Positions 49,891 through 62,287 of a DNA stretch of 64,000 bases are shown here, piece by piece. Below the pieces are notes generated by a model. The model ran no database searches and was not told where the DNA came from. It was given only the letters and a program-made list of their open reading frames with translations. Source of the DNA: Chaetomium olivaceum. Taxonomy: Eukaryota; Ascomycota; Sordariomycetes; Sordariales; Chaetomiaceae. A program made the position numbers and the translations under genes. The DNA lies in NCBI GenBank assembly GCA_039881045.1, contig JAYWVB010000004.1, positions 1 through 64,000 on the forward strand, read 5' to 3'. The number at the start of each line of letters is the position of its first letter. Position 1 is the first letter of the stretch.

Positions 49891-52800
49891 ACCTGCTCCG
49901 GCCTCTATGTTCACCTCGCTAGTATCATAGCCAGTTTCATTAATCGATCTTCATTTATGACCGGGCAGAAATGTTAGTATCCTCTGTTTGCCCATCCTGG
50001 TACCCGGATAATGGCACTTTCCTATCCCTTCATGTCCGTCTCCAGGTAGACACATTGAGAGAGGCAGTTATTTAGAAGTGGTCGGGCCACGTCTTTGCGT
50101 TAGAGGACAAGGCGCTTGCTACAAGATTAACAAGACATCCAAGAGACCAAGAGTTCCAAGACAATCAGAGACTCCCCAGCCAATGCTGGAAAATACGCTC
50201 TAAACGTCCCGAAGTCTCCGTTGCGCCCCGATTCCCTCTGAATACAGGCTGACTACGCCGGTTGGCAACATTAGGCCACCGTATACCGCTTTACGAGCGG
50301 GATGACGGTACGAAGAACTAACATGCTATTACGTGGGCCCAGCCAGATACTCGCCAACTTGGTCGGCGTAGTGAGAAAGAGTCGGGTTATCATAGCATAC
50401 AAGCCACCGGGAGAGTCCCGGCGCAACCATACCAAGCTGCGCTAGGAGCCGAGGCAGGGTTCGTTGGGTGCACTGTCTCTACCTAAGCCGATTTCGTCGC
50501 TTGTGCCAGTCAAAATCAAAAGGGATTCGCTGCAGCCATTGCTTTGCCAAGCCGAAACAACCGGAGTAAGTCGGCAATGTTGCCCCCGGTGACGGCAGAG
50601 GCGAAGTGTAACAACGCTGGCGGTATCACTAACTACCGACCTACGTCTCGCTACTTGGAACAGAGGTTAAAGCGTCCCGAGGGGGCGTAGTTCAGCCAGA
50701 GTGAACGGGCGACGGCGCGGACAGCGAGGCTACGCACCGGGCTGGGCAGGACTCTGGCGGTGGTATTCCCAACGTCCTGCATACTGGATCTCCCAGCAAT
50801 TTCGACGGCTGGCAGATATGCAGCGCATCCGACTCAAGCCCCGAACACTCTGACCCCGAGAAATATAACAGCAGACCGTACCCCCCACCCCCATTGTTGC
50901 TCATCTCATGGCCAACGCCGGACTCGCTCCCAGCGGGTTATCAAAACAAACGGTGAATCCGACGGGGTTGTGGTTGATCCGTCACTGGTCAGTACATTAC
51001 CACGTGAGTTGTTCCATTCGGGATTACGTACTGATATCTCTTCCACAGACAAACAGGATTTGAGACCACCGTTTCTCACCATCCTGTTGCCAACCCCAAC
51101 CCGGCTCCCTAATCTAGAGCCGGCATTGCGGTTTCGGTTCCGCCCCTGATTCTAACTGCTCCGAGGGATTGAAGACCTGGGGATGATACAACCTGTACCT
51201 CTCGTCTGCCTTCTAGTTCCGCGAGGAGGTCCCCGCCTTTTCAAACATCCGTCAACACCAGACTACCGTACCCCGACAAGCGGCACCTGGTCTGGTTGTG
51301 TCGTGCGCTCGGCGGTGCCTTTAACGCTGTGGCCAAGCGAGATATGGGCGGTGAGTTTTAGGGAACTGTAAGGGGTTTCGTTGGTTGGCGAGGTTTACCG
51401 GCTCACATCCTGCCGGACAGCGTTCGGAAACTGCTGGTTGACGGATGATTGGGATGGGATATTACGCCGTGGAAACTTTTGACTGGAATATTCTGCGTCT
51501 GTGTATATTTCTACTCTCCAGCTACTTTCATGAGTCTGTCACTGATAGGAGTAAACCCGGCCCCGAATCCCGACGATAGCGTCAGACCCAAGCTAGCCCC
51601 TCCCGACGGTACCGCCCTCGTACTGCGGGACTAGATAACAGGACTCGCTCATAGAAACCAAAGTCCCTCTCTCGTTCATGTACACCAACACTCTGTAACG
51701 TTGCAGGTACATACAAGTCATGTACACCTACGTAGCCCCTATCTTTCGGGTAGCTTAGGTACCTGTAGCATTTTCCAAGTCTGTCACCAACAGTCCAACA
51801 CTGCAACGCGCCCCTGGATTGTGCGTCTGCACCCCTTAGACTACCACGCCCAATGATACTACCCCTCGACAACCGCGGTGGGCACTTTTTGTTACCGTTC
51901 CATTATTGGAGCCGCCCAGAGGTGCTACGCCCGGAACAAATGCCCTCGATCAAGACCTTCCGAAATAATGTGGCGGCTCGGCCCCTCATTTTAGGGGATG
52001 TAACCCAACAACCCACATGCAAAAAAGGAACTTTTGACCAAACTCGTGGGCTCCCACACATCGATATGCTGAAACGCAGATGCTAGGGGTTTCGCACGTG
52101 TCTACTGAATGCAGATGCTTCTCTGGGGTCCATATTCTTTGAACGTTCCACAAATTTCATTTTCCTGTTCACCAGACTCCTCTTTTCCCCAGAGCCTCTG
52201 TCGATCGGATCGTCATATGCCCAGATCGCTCCCATGTGCCAGCCACGGCTTCGAGCCGATGACAGATTCTGTTCGTCGGGCCGGGCTGCAACGACCCCTA
52301 AGGCCGGCCGCATATCCCTGGCTTCCCCCAGACCTGGCCCTATCTGGCACCAGTCCCCGTGAGAGGTACCCCTCAATTTGGAGCTCTGTCCCCAACAGCG
52401 AATCAGATTCCTTCGTCCAGGGATTCGACCTTCCCCATCCGTCCAAATCTTGGGGAACTCCCGCTCGTGGCGGGTGCCTGGTGATCCTGTTGCATGCCAG
52501 TGCCGGGCACGCGGGGCCCAAACCGAAGCTTGACCACAGACGCCAGATCTCATTGGCCCCCAAACTGGCGGCTATCACAAGCGGCCGATATGAGCATCTT
52601 GGTAGGTCCGATAACGACCGAGATGGTGTTCGCTAATGTTGCATCTGCCTGGGGATGACCTGGTTAAACCCGCGCGTTTCCGCCCTCGGAGCCCTAGTGT
52701 TCTATCACGGGGGGAAGCGTTGGGACCTGTGAGCTTCCGGGACCAACGGCCCTGAGGTAGAAACGTGAGCGGAAAGAGACACGCGGGCAAAGGTCTCAGC

Positions 52801-53018
52801 TTCCGTGCTGGAAATCAAGGCCCACTCCCATGTTTTCCGGCGGCAACGTTACTGGTGTTGAATGTCAGGGGACATTGTACGTTGAGGGCAGAGGGATGGC
52901 ATTCTGCAGCAGCTCGATGTCGGCCAGCCTTGAATAGGATAATCAAGTCTCTGTTCCGGGGCCCGAAGGTGGTGGTGACCCGTGAGCAACGTCCCGTAGC
53001 GGGAGTGTCTGACGTGGA
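49891..53018. other. 3.1-kb gene-poor stretch
   Basis: No reading frame here shows a domain, signal peptide or splice-supported structure; all are short and overlapping on both strands. No tRNA or repeat array was recognised. Confidence 0.5.
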
Positions 53019-53023
53019 TATAA
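53019..53023 (+). promoter_or_regulatory. TATA box candidate of the chitinase gene
   Basis: TATAA in the context GTGGATATAAGATG, about 100 bp before the ATG at 53125. Confidence 0.4.
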
Positions 53024-53124
53024 GATGTCTGATATCCTGTATCATCTATAGTAGAATCCAGAGATCAGATCATCGGCTCCTCGAACATCATCAACTCATA
53101 TTGCACTGCATCTAAGCTTTAGCC

Positions 53125-54528
53125 ATGGTATCCTTGTCACTCAAGCGAGCAGCACTGGCTGCCGTGTCACTATGCACGCTTTTCACTCAAGCCTCCCCGG
53201 TGCCCTCTGCCGAAACCAACGTCCAGGCTCGGCAGTCCTCCGGTTACAAGAACATTGTGTACTTCACCACTGGTATGGCCACAACCACAATATCTCTTAC
53301 AACCATGATGGGACGTTCACTAACTAAACCAGGGGTATCTACGGCCGTAACTACCAACCCGACCAGTTACCCGCGTCTCAGATCACACACGTGCTCTATT
53401 CGTTCGCCAACGTCCGCACACCGGGGAGGTGTTCTTGTCTGACACCTGGGCCGACACTGACAAGCACTACCCTACCGACTGTACGTGCATCCTTTCCCTT
53501 TTTGTTACCTCAACCCACCTACCCTAGGTACCTGACTAACACCATCACAGCATGGAATGACGTCGGCAACAACGTTTACGGCTGCGCCAAGCAGCTCTTC
53601 CTCCTCAAGAAATCCAACCGCCACATGAAAACGCTCCTCTCTATCGGCGGCTGGACCTACTCGGCCACCTTCCCCGCCGCCGCCAGCACCGCCGAAGGCC
53701 GCAACCTCTTCGCCTCCTCCGCCGTCCGCATCCTCGCCGACCTCGGCTTCGACGGCCTCGACATCGACTGGGAATACCCCGCCAACCCGACCGAAGCTGC
53801 CAACTTCGTGCTCCTCCTCCAGACCGTCCGCTCCGCCCTGGACGCCTACGCCGCCAAGCACGCTCCCGGCTACCACTTCCTCCTGACCATCGCCTCGCCC
53901 GCGGGCCCCACCAACTACGCGCACCTCCCGCTCAGCCAAATCGCGCGCACCATCGACTTCTTCAACCTGATGGCCTACGACTACGCCGGGTCCTGGTCCA
54001 CCGTCTCGGCCCACCAGGCCAACCTCTACCCGCTCACGCCCAACACCACCACGCCCTTCTCCACCGACGCCGCCGTGTCCGACTACCTGGCCGCGGGCGT
54101 CCCGGCCTCGCAAATTGTGCTGGGCATGCCCATCTACGGGCGCGGCTTCACGGGCACGGCCGGGCTGGGCCAGGCCTACACGGGCATCGGGCAGGGGACC
54201 TGGGAGCAGGGCGTGTGGGATTACAAGGCGCTTCCCAAGGGGCGCCGTGGTCAAGTACGACGAGGCCGCGGGCGCGAGCTACAGCTTTGATGCGGCGACG
54301 CGGGAGCTGATCAGCTTTGATACGGTGCAGATGGTGCAGAAGAAGGTGGGGTATCTCAAGGGGAAGGGCATGGGCGGGAGCATGTTCTGGGAGGCGTCGG
54401 CGGATCGGGTGGGGGATGGGAGCTTGATTGCGGCCAGCTCCGGGGCGTTGGGCGGGCTGGATAGCGCGCAGAATTTGCTGAGCTATCCGGATAGTAAGTA
54501 TGATAATGTGAGGGCCGGGTTTGCGTGA
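53125..54528 (+). pseudogene. GH18 endochitinase gene with three small frameshifts
   Basis: Exons 53125-53272, 53333-53480 and 53551-54528, with introns of 60 and 70 bp that have good branch sites (CTAAC, CTAAC). The protein is a secreted class V (Chit42-like) chitinase: signal peptide (AALAAVSLCTLFTQA), YFT..GIYGRNYQPDQLP, SIGGWTYS, catalytic FDGLDIDWEYP (DxxDxDxE intact), MAYDYAGSW, GMPIYGRGF and a C-terminal KYDEAAGASYSFD block. The frame breaks at three places: exon 1 end (ACCACTG, where the family needs Asn-Trp across the splice), exon 2 near 53411-53420 (NVR then TGEVFLSD in another frame) and exon 3 near 54238-54243 (LPKG then GAVVKYD). Each is a 1-2 nt change. Either the gene died recently or the assembly carries indel errors. 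It would degrade chitin of fungal or insect walls. Confidence 0.85.
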
Positions 54529-57500
54529 GGTGTCACGGTGGTCTGGGAGATGGGAGAAGCGGCACTAGGGGAAGGGGACGAGTAGGACGGAGCGCAGAAT
54601 GGGTGGTTGGAGAAGGAGGATTGCATGTGAAGCCCCGGGGAGGGGGGCGGTATCCGTTCGCTGACACATATTTCTCTGTATCTTCTTTTAGTTCACTTCA
54701 CTTCGTTCATTCCTTCACTCGCTAGGGACTCAGGATCTAGGTTGGGCAGGTCGGGTGGATGGGGCCGGACTGCGGCCGGGGGATGGGTTGCCGGTGAACG
54801 GCACAATTCATACTACGTCTTCGTGTTTGATTCGAAACTCTTCGGGCATTCTAGTACAGGGCCCAGGGTAAAAATTCATTGCATTTACTTACACATCAAT
54901 GCGGAATGCCTGTAGAAACTTCCAACCTGCATGAGAGGCCCTTATGCTTGCCATAGGCATGGCATTGAAGGCAAACATAAAATTGCCGAACATCCTCGGC
55001 ATCGAATGTTCCAGCAACTTGATGGCGGTTTCAAGGTTATCGCTGCTGCTGCCCAATCATCTCGCCACACATTGGTCGCCCGTGCTCAACGGAATCATAC
55101 CGAGGTACCTATGGTACTCTGTAGAATGTTGCTATTATGTCCGGGTAAACGTAGACCTTCCCACACGAAGGCTATGGATGTTCGATTGCCAGTGGAAGAC
55201 CCCCGGATGTGACCATAAAATGTGCACAGTGAGACATGACTCAGTGCATCTCTTAGGCATTCTGGCCATGATGCCCCGGTTGGCCATGGCTTGTTTGGGA
55301 TCTTCGCCCTGCTGTCTTCCGATCCTTCCGCGAAAACGCCCCTTGCCTGTCATAGAGCACATGGTTGGCCGCATATCGGGTCTGGAGCCTCGTGAATGAT
55401 TGTCGGCAACGGGCCGTGTAACGCAACTAGTCTTGTCTTGTCCCACGGTCAAGGGGATGGAAGACCCCTGAACTCGGAGTATGGGGATCCCTGAGCTGTA
55501 TGTTCGGTAACGGCGTGCTAGCGCCGGTCGGCACTATGTTTGGACATTCATTTTACATTCATTTGTTGGGGGTCGTAAGTGCGTTGAGCCACGGCGAGGC
55601 GGCACTGATAAATGGCTAGTTAGACCCGAGCTCGCGACTTTTGGCGGGTGACAATGATAGTGGGTTGTCCCAGGCTCGGTCGATAATGTGGACGCCACAA
55701 TCCCCGCCCACATGAACACGGCTCAGCATACGGACTGCACGTTCAACACGCTCCAGGCGCTATCCGATGGTAACCTCGGCAGATTCCTCAAGGCTCCGAA
55801 GCGGTTCACCTCTGTCGACCGCTCAGTCTGCCGGATCTAGGCACGGGGATCACACCAGTGCCTCATGTTACACCGTGGTCGCCGATCAGAACCTCCCATC
55901 ACATACCGTCGGTTTCACGAGATTATTACAAGAGTGTGACCCAGAACCAGGGACTCGGGTCGGGTTTTGTGACGCCTGCCCCGTGCTGGGCCGTGTTATA
56001 TTGGAAGATTTGGCCCCCGAGACAGATCGATCCCTTGCCTAGCTGGACATAGAGGCGGGAAGGGGAGGTGGTCCGTCATCAGCCGTCGGCGGCGGCCATT
56101 CTTTTGAAGCCGGGCCGATTCATCTGATATTGGGGAATTTGGTCGGGCCAGAGTGAAGCTGAGCGGACTATTCGCGTAGCATCATAGACACTGTGTGGCT
56201 GCATGGTAGGGAGGGTATACGACACAATTCCGGCCCGGAAGCCGGCGACTTTCGGGTGCCTTTTCCATCGTGTTAACATGACGAGATGCAGGACTGTGGC
56301 CGTCTCCGAGCCCATATAAGTCGTTTCTGAGGTTTGTTCGAGTGCCACTGTCTCAGACCTCTTGAAACGCCAGCTGAACGACTGCGCCGTCGCGGGAGCA
56401 AGTCGACTACGTATACGGGGACGCGAGTCCGTCCTCCGACCGCCAGACGGGCCCAGATTCCACTGTGAACATCCCTGCAACTGATCGTCTGCATGTCAAC
56501 ATCGTAGTCTTCCGTCGGAGCAAATACCCGCTGACTCGGAAGGGAGTGGCGTCGGCTTGACCGGGGTGCCAGCCCCTGCTGAGCCTGGATTCCCTCCACA
56601 AGCAGCGGCTGATTCGGCCGATCGGGGCACAAGATGGCGCAAACGCCAAGGTCAAGTAGTGCCGTGGGACACTCGAGTTGAAGAAGCGGGATGTTGATCG
56701 ACTATCCCCCAAGGGGAGAGAGTGCGGTAAAGGTCAATGAGTCAGGACGAGGTAGGCGACTGGCCTTTAAGATGCAACACAGAGACGTGTGCATGTAGGG
56801 AGGATCCAGTCAACGAAGATCGGCGCAGAATTCTGCAGTTGCAAGACGCATGAGCGGCCAGCACGCCTCACGCGTAACGAATGCACGGAGAGTGTGCGTG
56901 GGTAGCCCGATGCGTGGCGTACGCCCCATTCACCTGCCTTGGTTAGGCATACGACGACCTCCCGAGAGCCACAATGTGTTTCCCACGAGTCCGGGGCATC
57001 CAAGTTTCAGCGCCGAGTGCCCGGTTAAGTTTAAGGTGCGGATCGAAGGGACCGAGGCGTCGTGGTAACGAGCGAGGTGCGGGAGAAAATTGAGAAGCGA
57101 CGGGCGGAGAGTTGCCGAGTGAGCGTCCGTCCAAAGGGTGAAGCGCCGAGGCTGATCGACAAAGATGATTGTGACGGACAGCGGGAGAGGCTGACGGCGT
57201 TCAGGATACAAAAAGACGCGAAGACGAAACGGAGGATTTGCGACGGAGTCAAGTCCGGGTTGGTTGGTCGGTGCCGAACAAGGGCAATTTTGTGTTGGTT
57301 GAGAGCAGTCCAGGGCAGTCGAGGGCGGCCAATCGCTGGCCGTACCGTTGCCTGTGTGGCCCGCCCAAGCGTTTTTGTGGCGGACAAAACAGAGGAACGG
57401 GTGCGGTTGTGCGGTACATGTAACTATTAACTATTGAGCTGGGGTGGATGCAGTGGTGTGGTCGTGCCCTGTTCGTGCCTGTCCGTGCCTGTTCTGGAAA

Positions 57501-58711
57501 TGCTCTGCGGCAGAGATTTGTGTTACTGGAACTACGAGCTGAATGGGGGAACCTGAGGAGGAAAGGATATCCGATTGCGGGCTGGCAGGTGCTGGGGACA
57601 GCAACTGAGTGCGCAATCGAGCTCCCGCTTTGGGACAACAGGGATTAAGGGCACGCCCAGCCAGAATCCCGGCTGCCGATCACCTGCAAGGAGGAAAAGG
57701 GCGTGGGGCCGGGCAGCGACGTCCAGGTAGCCCAGGTTCCTTTCTAATCCGACAGCGATGGTCAGACAAACATGCAGCAGCATCCGCAAGGGCCCGTCGA
57801 GAGAGAAAAAAAAAAAAAAAAAAAAGACCACGTTGCCAACGTTCCAAAAATACAAAATAATTTCAGGAGGGAAAAAACAAAGAATAACATTGATGTGCCC
57901 GGGGGGCGGGAGAGATGCAGAGTCCATGTGTGGTCTACGCCACTAGTAGTGTAATGTTCTTCTGCGTCAGCACTGGCCGCCCGCCGACATGCCGCATCAC
58001 GTTTTCTAGGGAAAGCTGGGAAAACTGAGTTCGTCAGCGTTGCATTCTCCCACCTTTTCGAACACACAAGAACTGGCATCTGAACCGTCCCACAACCCAC
58101 CCGCCGAGTTACGGCGCAATGTGGAGCCCGAGTCGATCGACGGGGGAGGACGGGATGGCTCCGATGGGCCGGGGGGCCCTGAGGATCGGTGGCAGGACCG
58201 CAGCCGGGGATCCTGGCCCAGACCGCCGCTGCAAGCTGCGGGCTGCTAGCTGCGAGCGATGCAAGATGTTGGCGCGGGGATGGGTGGATGGATAGGTGGA
58301 TGGGTGGATGGGTACAAGGCCGACGAGGGAGGGATTCCTGCCCTGGGGCTCCCACCCCGGAGCCCTAGCCGGGTTGAAGTGTGGCAGCCAGCCCGGGCCC
58401 GAGCATGCCAACAGCCAGCCAGCCAGCAGCTGGCGGGCTAGGTAACTGGATAAGGCAAGAAAAGCGCGGCAGTGTCCGGCTGAAGAAGTTTGACATGCTC
58501 CCACTGTGTTCCCATCTTGCAAAACTTGAACCCTGCAGGGACGACCAGAGAGTGTGTACTTCATACATACATGTAGGAAGGAGCGATCCTCTCATGTCTG
58601 ATTTATAGACCGCCAAACCCTGCAAGGTTCGCGCAATCCAGACCCGGTCCGTCCCTCCCGCACCTGCCTTACCTAAACCCCAAGGTCACTTCAGCCCATC
58701 GTCATTTCCCC
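54529..58711. other. 4.2-kb gene-poor stretch
   Basis: No supported gene. A possible decayed coding piece is at about 55680-56040 (NVDATIPAHMNTAQ, later NQGLGSGFVTPAPCW in another frame). An A-rich run occurs at about 57808-57825 and TGGA-type repeats at about 58280-58312. Confidence 0.45.
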
Positions 58712-60975
58712 ATGGCGGCACATAGACGCACAGGCAGCAGTCACGGGGTGGGCGCGACCAACCAACCACGCCAGCTGCCTGGTTCGGCGTGTGAAGAGTG
58801 TCGGAAGAGGAAGTTGCGATGTAAGATTTCATGATGACTCTGAACCACTGTCTGTCATGAAGAAGGAGCATGGCGCCATTCCGGACAGACGGTGGTCTGA
58901 TCCCCCGAAGGTGCCGACGGCTCGACGCTGACATGAACTCCCGCGATATCCAGGCGATAGACAGCGACCGCAATGTGGGACATGTGCCGATGCCGGCATC
59001 GTGTGCGAAATCAACAACAACCGTCTCGCGAGGGGTCCCAAGAAGGGCGATCTCAAAGCTCTGCGAAGCCGGATCGGTGAGTTACCGAGCGGATACGACA
59101 CCAACAAAGTTTCTTACCGTAACTAAACCCCTCGCAGTGGCCTTGGAACGACGGCTGAGCGTCGACCATGGCGCCGCGGCACTGTCCATTCTCACCGGCG
59201 ACGACTCTACTCTCGCGACAGCATCCGAGACTCGAGCTACCACCGGCTCGTCCTCGGAAGGGGGATCTTCCACGCTTGTTTCGCCATGTCAGCAAAACTC
59301 GCCGGTCTGGGACGCCGAAATCCACGTTCAGGTACCTCCGATGACCCCCACATCTGCCCCTCTGAGCTTTTCGACCTTCAAGTTTCCACCCACGCCGCCG
59401 TCGCCGGCAAGGACCACATTTGTCGACGACTTGATGCGCGCCGATCTGTATGTTGCCCATCCTTCTGGTCCCCCCTTATCGGTTGAGCATCAGTACTAGT
59501 CGCTAACAATCTCTTGCCACGAAGCGACCAACTGTATTTTGACCGAGTCCATCCCAATGTTCCCATCTTCAACCAGTCGCGATACTTTGCCAGGGCCCGG
59601 CAGAACCCCTGTGGCCAGGGCCCCACCTACATGCTCTGTCTCCAGTACGCCATGTGGACTCTTGCTATGGCGCTGTCGTCCCAATTCGAAAGCTCCCGGG
59701 AGCTCCTCTACAACGAGACACGGCAGATGCTCGAGGCGCTAGACCTAGCGGACGACGATTTGCAGCCCGTGCGGATTGAACAGGTGCAAGCGTGGCTTCT
59801 GGTATCATTCTATGAGTTGGGGGCGCGCGAGCTACCGTCGGGCGTTAGTCAGTGCCGGCCGGGCGTTTCGGCTTGTGCAATTAGCGCGTCTACACGAGGT
59901 CGACGGCCCCGGAAACTCGGTCGAAGAGGAAGATCCGGTGGTCAGGGAAGAAAGAAGGCGGACGTTCTGGATGGCCTACTCTCTGGATCGCCTCATATGT
60001 ATGAGGAGTCGTTGTCCTCTGACACTGACGGAGGAAGTGGTACGTCGTCCATCTCGCCCATTGGCTACCCCGTGCCATATCACCCGATATATGTTGATCC
60101 TCATTTTTCACCTGGATCCACCTGCTCATTAAACTGTGCCACAGGTCTGTACCCGACTACCGTCACCAGAGTTAGCATTTCAAAGTGGCCACCCTATTCC
60201 AGGTTGCTTCTTGCCGGAAGCTCTCGCCTCTAGCGATCACAACTTTATCTCGCCGCTGGCCGAGTCCGTAATGGTCATCAGCATCTGTGGCCGCGCACTC
60301 TCCCATGGTCAAGTCTCTGGTGTGGAACGGGCATTTGGCACTGCGTCCCTTGACTTCTGGCTCCGGCACGAATGGCTGGATGGGATGTTGGCGCGGACAC
60401 TCGAGTCGCTCACCATGAGTTCGCCCGTTGCGTCAGCCGTGACCGACCCCATGGTTTCCTTTGCCTTCATGATGGCGCACGCAACAAACATCTTCATGTG
60501 CCAAATTGCAGAGGCGTCAGGGATAGACGGCCATTGCCGGCCGACGGTTGCGGATTGCCGAAGTCGCGCGACGCAGGCGGCGCGGGAGATTGCTCAGATG
60601 GCAAAGGCACACGAACACATGGGCTATTTCAAGGTGAGACACCCCGAATCAGGAGATGACATAAAACCGCCCCCCGTGTCTGTACTACACACCGAGTCTG
60701 GGCTAATGCAGAACCCACGAGGCTAGGCCCACATATTTCTGCCGTTAGCCGTTTACCTCGGTGCATCGCAGTTGGCATCTGACCGCAAGCGACGATTAGA
60801 CGGGCACTACCCGTTCCATAGCCAAGGGTTGGAGACAGAAACCGAGTCGGTGCTTGACGGCGAATTTCAGATCTGTATGGATGCTTTGAGAAAGGTACAA
60901 AGCTTCAATCATCTTGCAAAGGAGCATTTGGCGGTTCTAGAGTCACAGGAGTTTGTTTTTGTTGGAGGTCTCTGA
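58712..60975 (+). CDS. Zn2Cys6 transcription factor, one-base frameshift in exon 4
   Basis: Six exons: 58712-58820, 58954-59076, 59138-59447, 59525-60039, 60145-60633 and 60727-60975 (introns of 133, 61, 77, 105 and 93 bp). The zinc cluster is split by intron 1: CEECRKRKLRC joins DRQRPQCGTCADAGIVC, the C-x2-C-x6-C-x5-C-x2-C-x6-C pattern, followed by a basic linker (RLARGPKKGDLKALRSRI). The fungal-specific regulatory domain begins in exon 4 (LYFDRVHPNVPIFN, then WLLVSFYELG, RASYRRALVSAGRAF, RRRTFWMAYSLDR, PLTLTEEV). All phases fit except in exon 4, where a G5 run (59819-59823) shifts the frame between ELG and RASY; four G would restore it, giving 597 residues. It is probably a nuclear regulator of nearby or metabolic genes; the target is unknown. 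It is either a sequencing indel or a recent null allele. Confidence 0.78.
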
Positions 60976-61619
60976 GTGTTTTCAAGTACATGCGATATAC
61001 CCAGGTTAGCTCTATTTTTATTTCTTATTTAATTTCGGTTTGTTGTTTCCCTATTTTCATGCCCGGCGCCAAAGGGCCTTCACTCTAGACCCATCGAAAC
61101 CAGATCCATCAACCGATGTTTAGTGAAAAGGTGGAGGATAGAAGAGGGAAAGCGCGGCTGGTAAAATGGAAAGGCGGACTCAAAAAGACCCGAATGGGAT
61201 CCGTTTGAACGAGATGTCAATTTTGTTGGGGAAATGCCCAGTGATGCTTCGGATACCGCTTTGGGAATGAGAGTTGTTGCGTCACATTAATCATCTCGCC
61301 CCGCAGATCTCCATCAGTTTTGCTCTTTTTGCAGCATCACCAGCTTACCAGTCTCAAGATGGGTTCGCTTTCACTCGGTCCAAGGTCTCTAACTGACTCA
61401 GCAACTTGCTGAAATGGGGAAACAGTGACGCGGCTTTGGAATCCGTTGAACCGGTGAAGCTTTTGTTTTGCACTATGTCTTGGAAGGAGGCGATGGGGAG
61501 AGGGGGGAAGTCGAGTACATAAGTTGGCCTCAACTCCGAGTTTTGGCAACAACCATCTTATCCTCATAACACCAACTGTCAACTGAACTCCCCAAGCAAG
61601 CACCAAACTCAATACCAAA
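60976..61619. other. Intergenic, promoter of the cupin gene
   Basis: No gene was seen. A T-rich stretch occurs at 61015-61060. Confidence 0.5.
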
Positions 61620-62101
61620 ATGGCAACCCCCGACATCGAAGCCGCCAAAATGTGAGCCAGTCCCTTCCTCTGAACCGACAGACAACTTTGACGTCTGAAC
61701 TAACTCCCCCATCTAGCAAGTACGCCGGTCGCCCGCGCGAGGACGTCAAGATCCTGTACGACTACGAGCTCAAGAACGCGCCCGGCAAGTCCCTCGTCGC
61801 CCTCGAGCTGGCCTACAAGCCGGGCGGCTGGAGCCCGCCCCACACCCACAACGGCGCCCAGGCCGTCGCCTACGTGCTCGAGGGCGAGTTCCTCAGCGGC
61901 ATGAACGGGAACCCGGCCAAGGTGTACAAGCCGGGCGAGCAGTTTCTGGAGTTGCCCGGTTGTCACCATACTGTGTCGGATAATGCCAGCATGACGGAGC
62001 CGATGAAGGCGATTGTGGTGCTGGTTATTGATACCGAGAAGTTGAAGGCGAAGGGGTATGCGGCTATTACGGAGATTGATGAGGGCTGGGAGTGGGCTTG
62101 A
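61620..62101 (+). CDS. Small single-domain cupin
   Basis: Exon 1 is 61620-61651 (10 codons plus 2 nt), the intron 61652-61716 (65 bp, GTGAGC...ATCTAG) and exon 2 61717-62101: 138 residues. Cupin motif 1 is GGWSPPHTHNGAQAVAYVLEG (His-x-His present) and motif 2 is PGEQFLELPGCHHTVSDN. The size fits one RmlC-like beta-barrel, which usually binds one metal ion through the His residues. The reaction is unknown; related fungal proteins are often annotated as cupin-domain oxidoreductase- or isomerase-like. There is no signal peptide, so it is cytosolic. The initiating ATG is fixed by the short first exon and the exact phase. Confidence 0.85.
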
Positions 62102-62287
62102 GTGAAAAGATGGAGTATATGAGCAGTAGGAGAGATTTGAGGAGCAAGATTCAAACGCCGTGGTGCTAGTACATGTGATGAAATACAAATGAAAAGTCGA
62201 ACACCGCTATCCAATCCACCGCTTGCCTTGCTGTGCTTTCTCTCCCCGTTGGTATCGTGGCACACATGCCTCTAACCCCTGGTATCA

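Noticed and set aside
53505..54254. 249-residue Gly/Val-rich minus-strand frame over the chitinase
   Set aside because: Antisense shadow of GC3-rich coding sequence; the forward strand has clear GH18 motifs.
54931..55399. Overlapping forward frames (93 and 151 residues)
   Set aside because: No domain, signal peptide or splice support; left unannotated.
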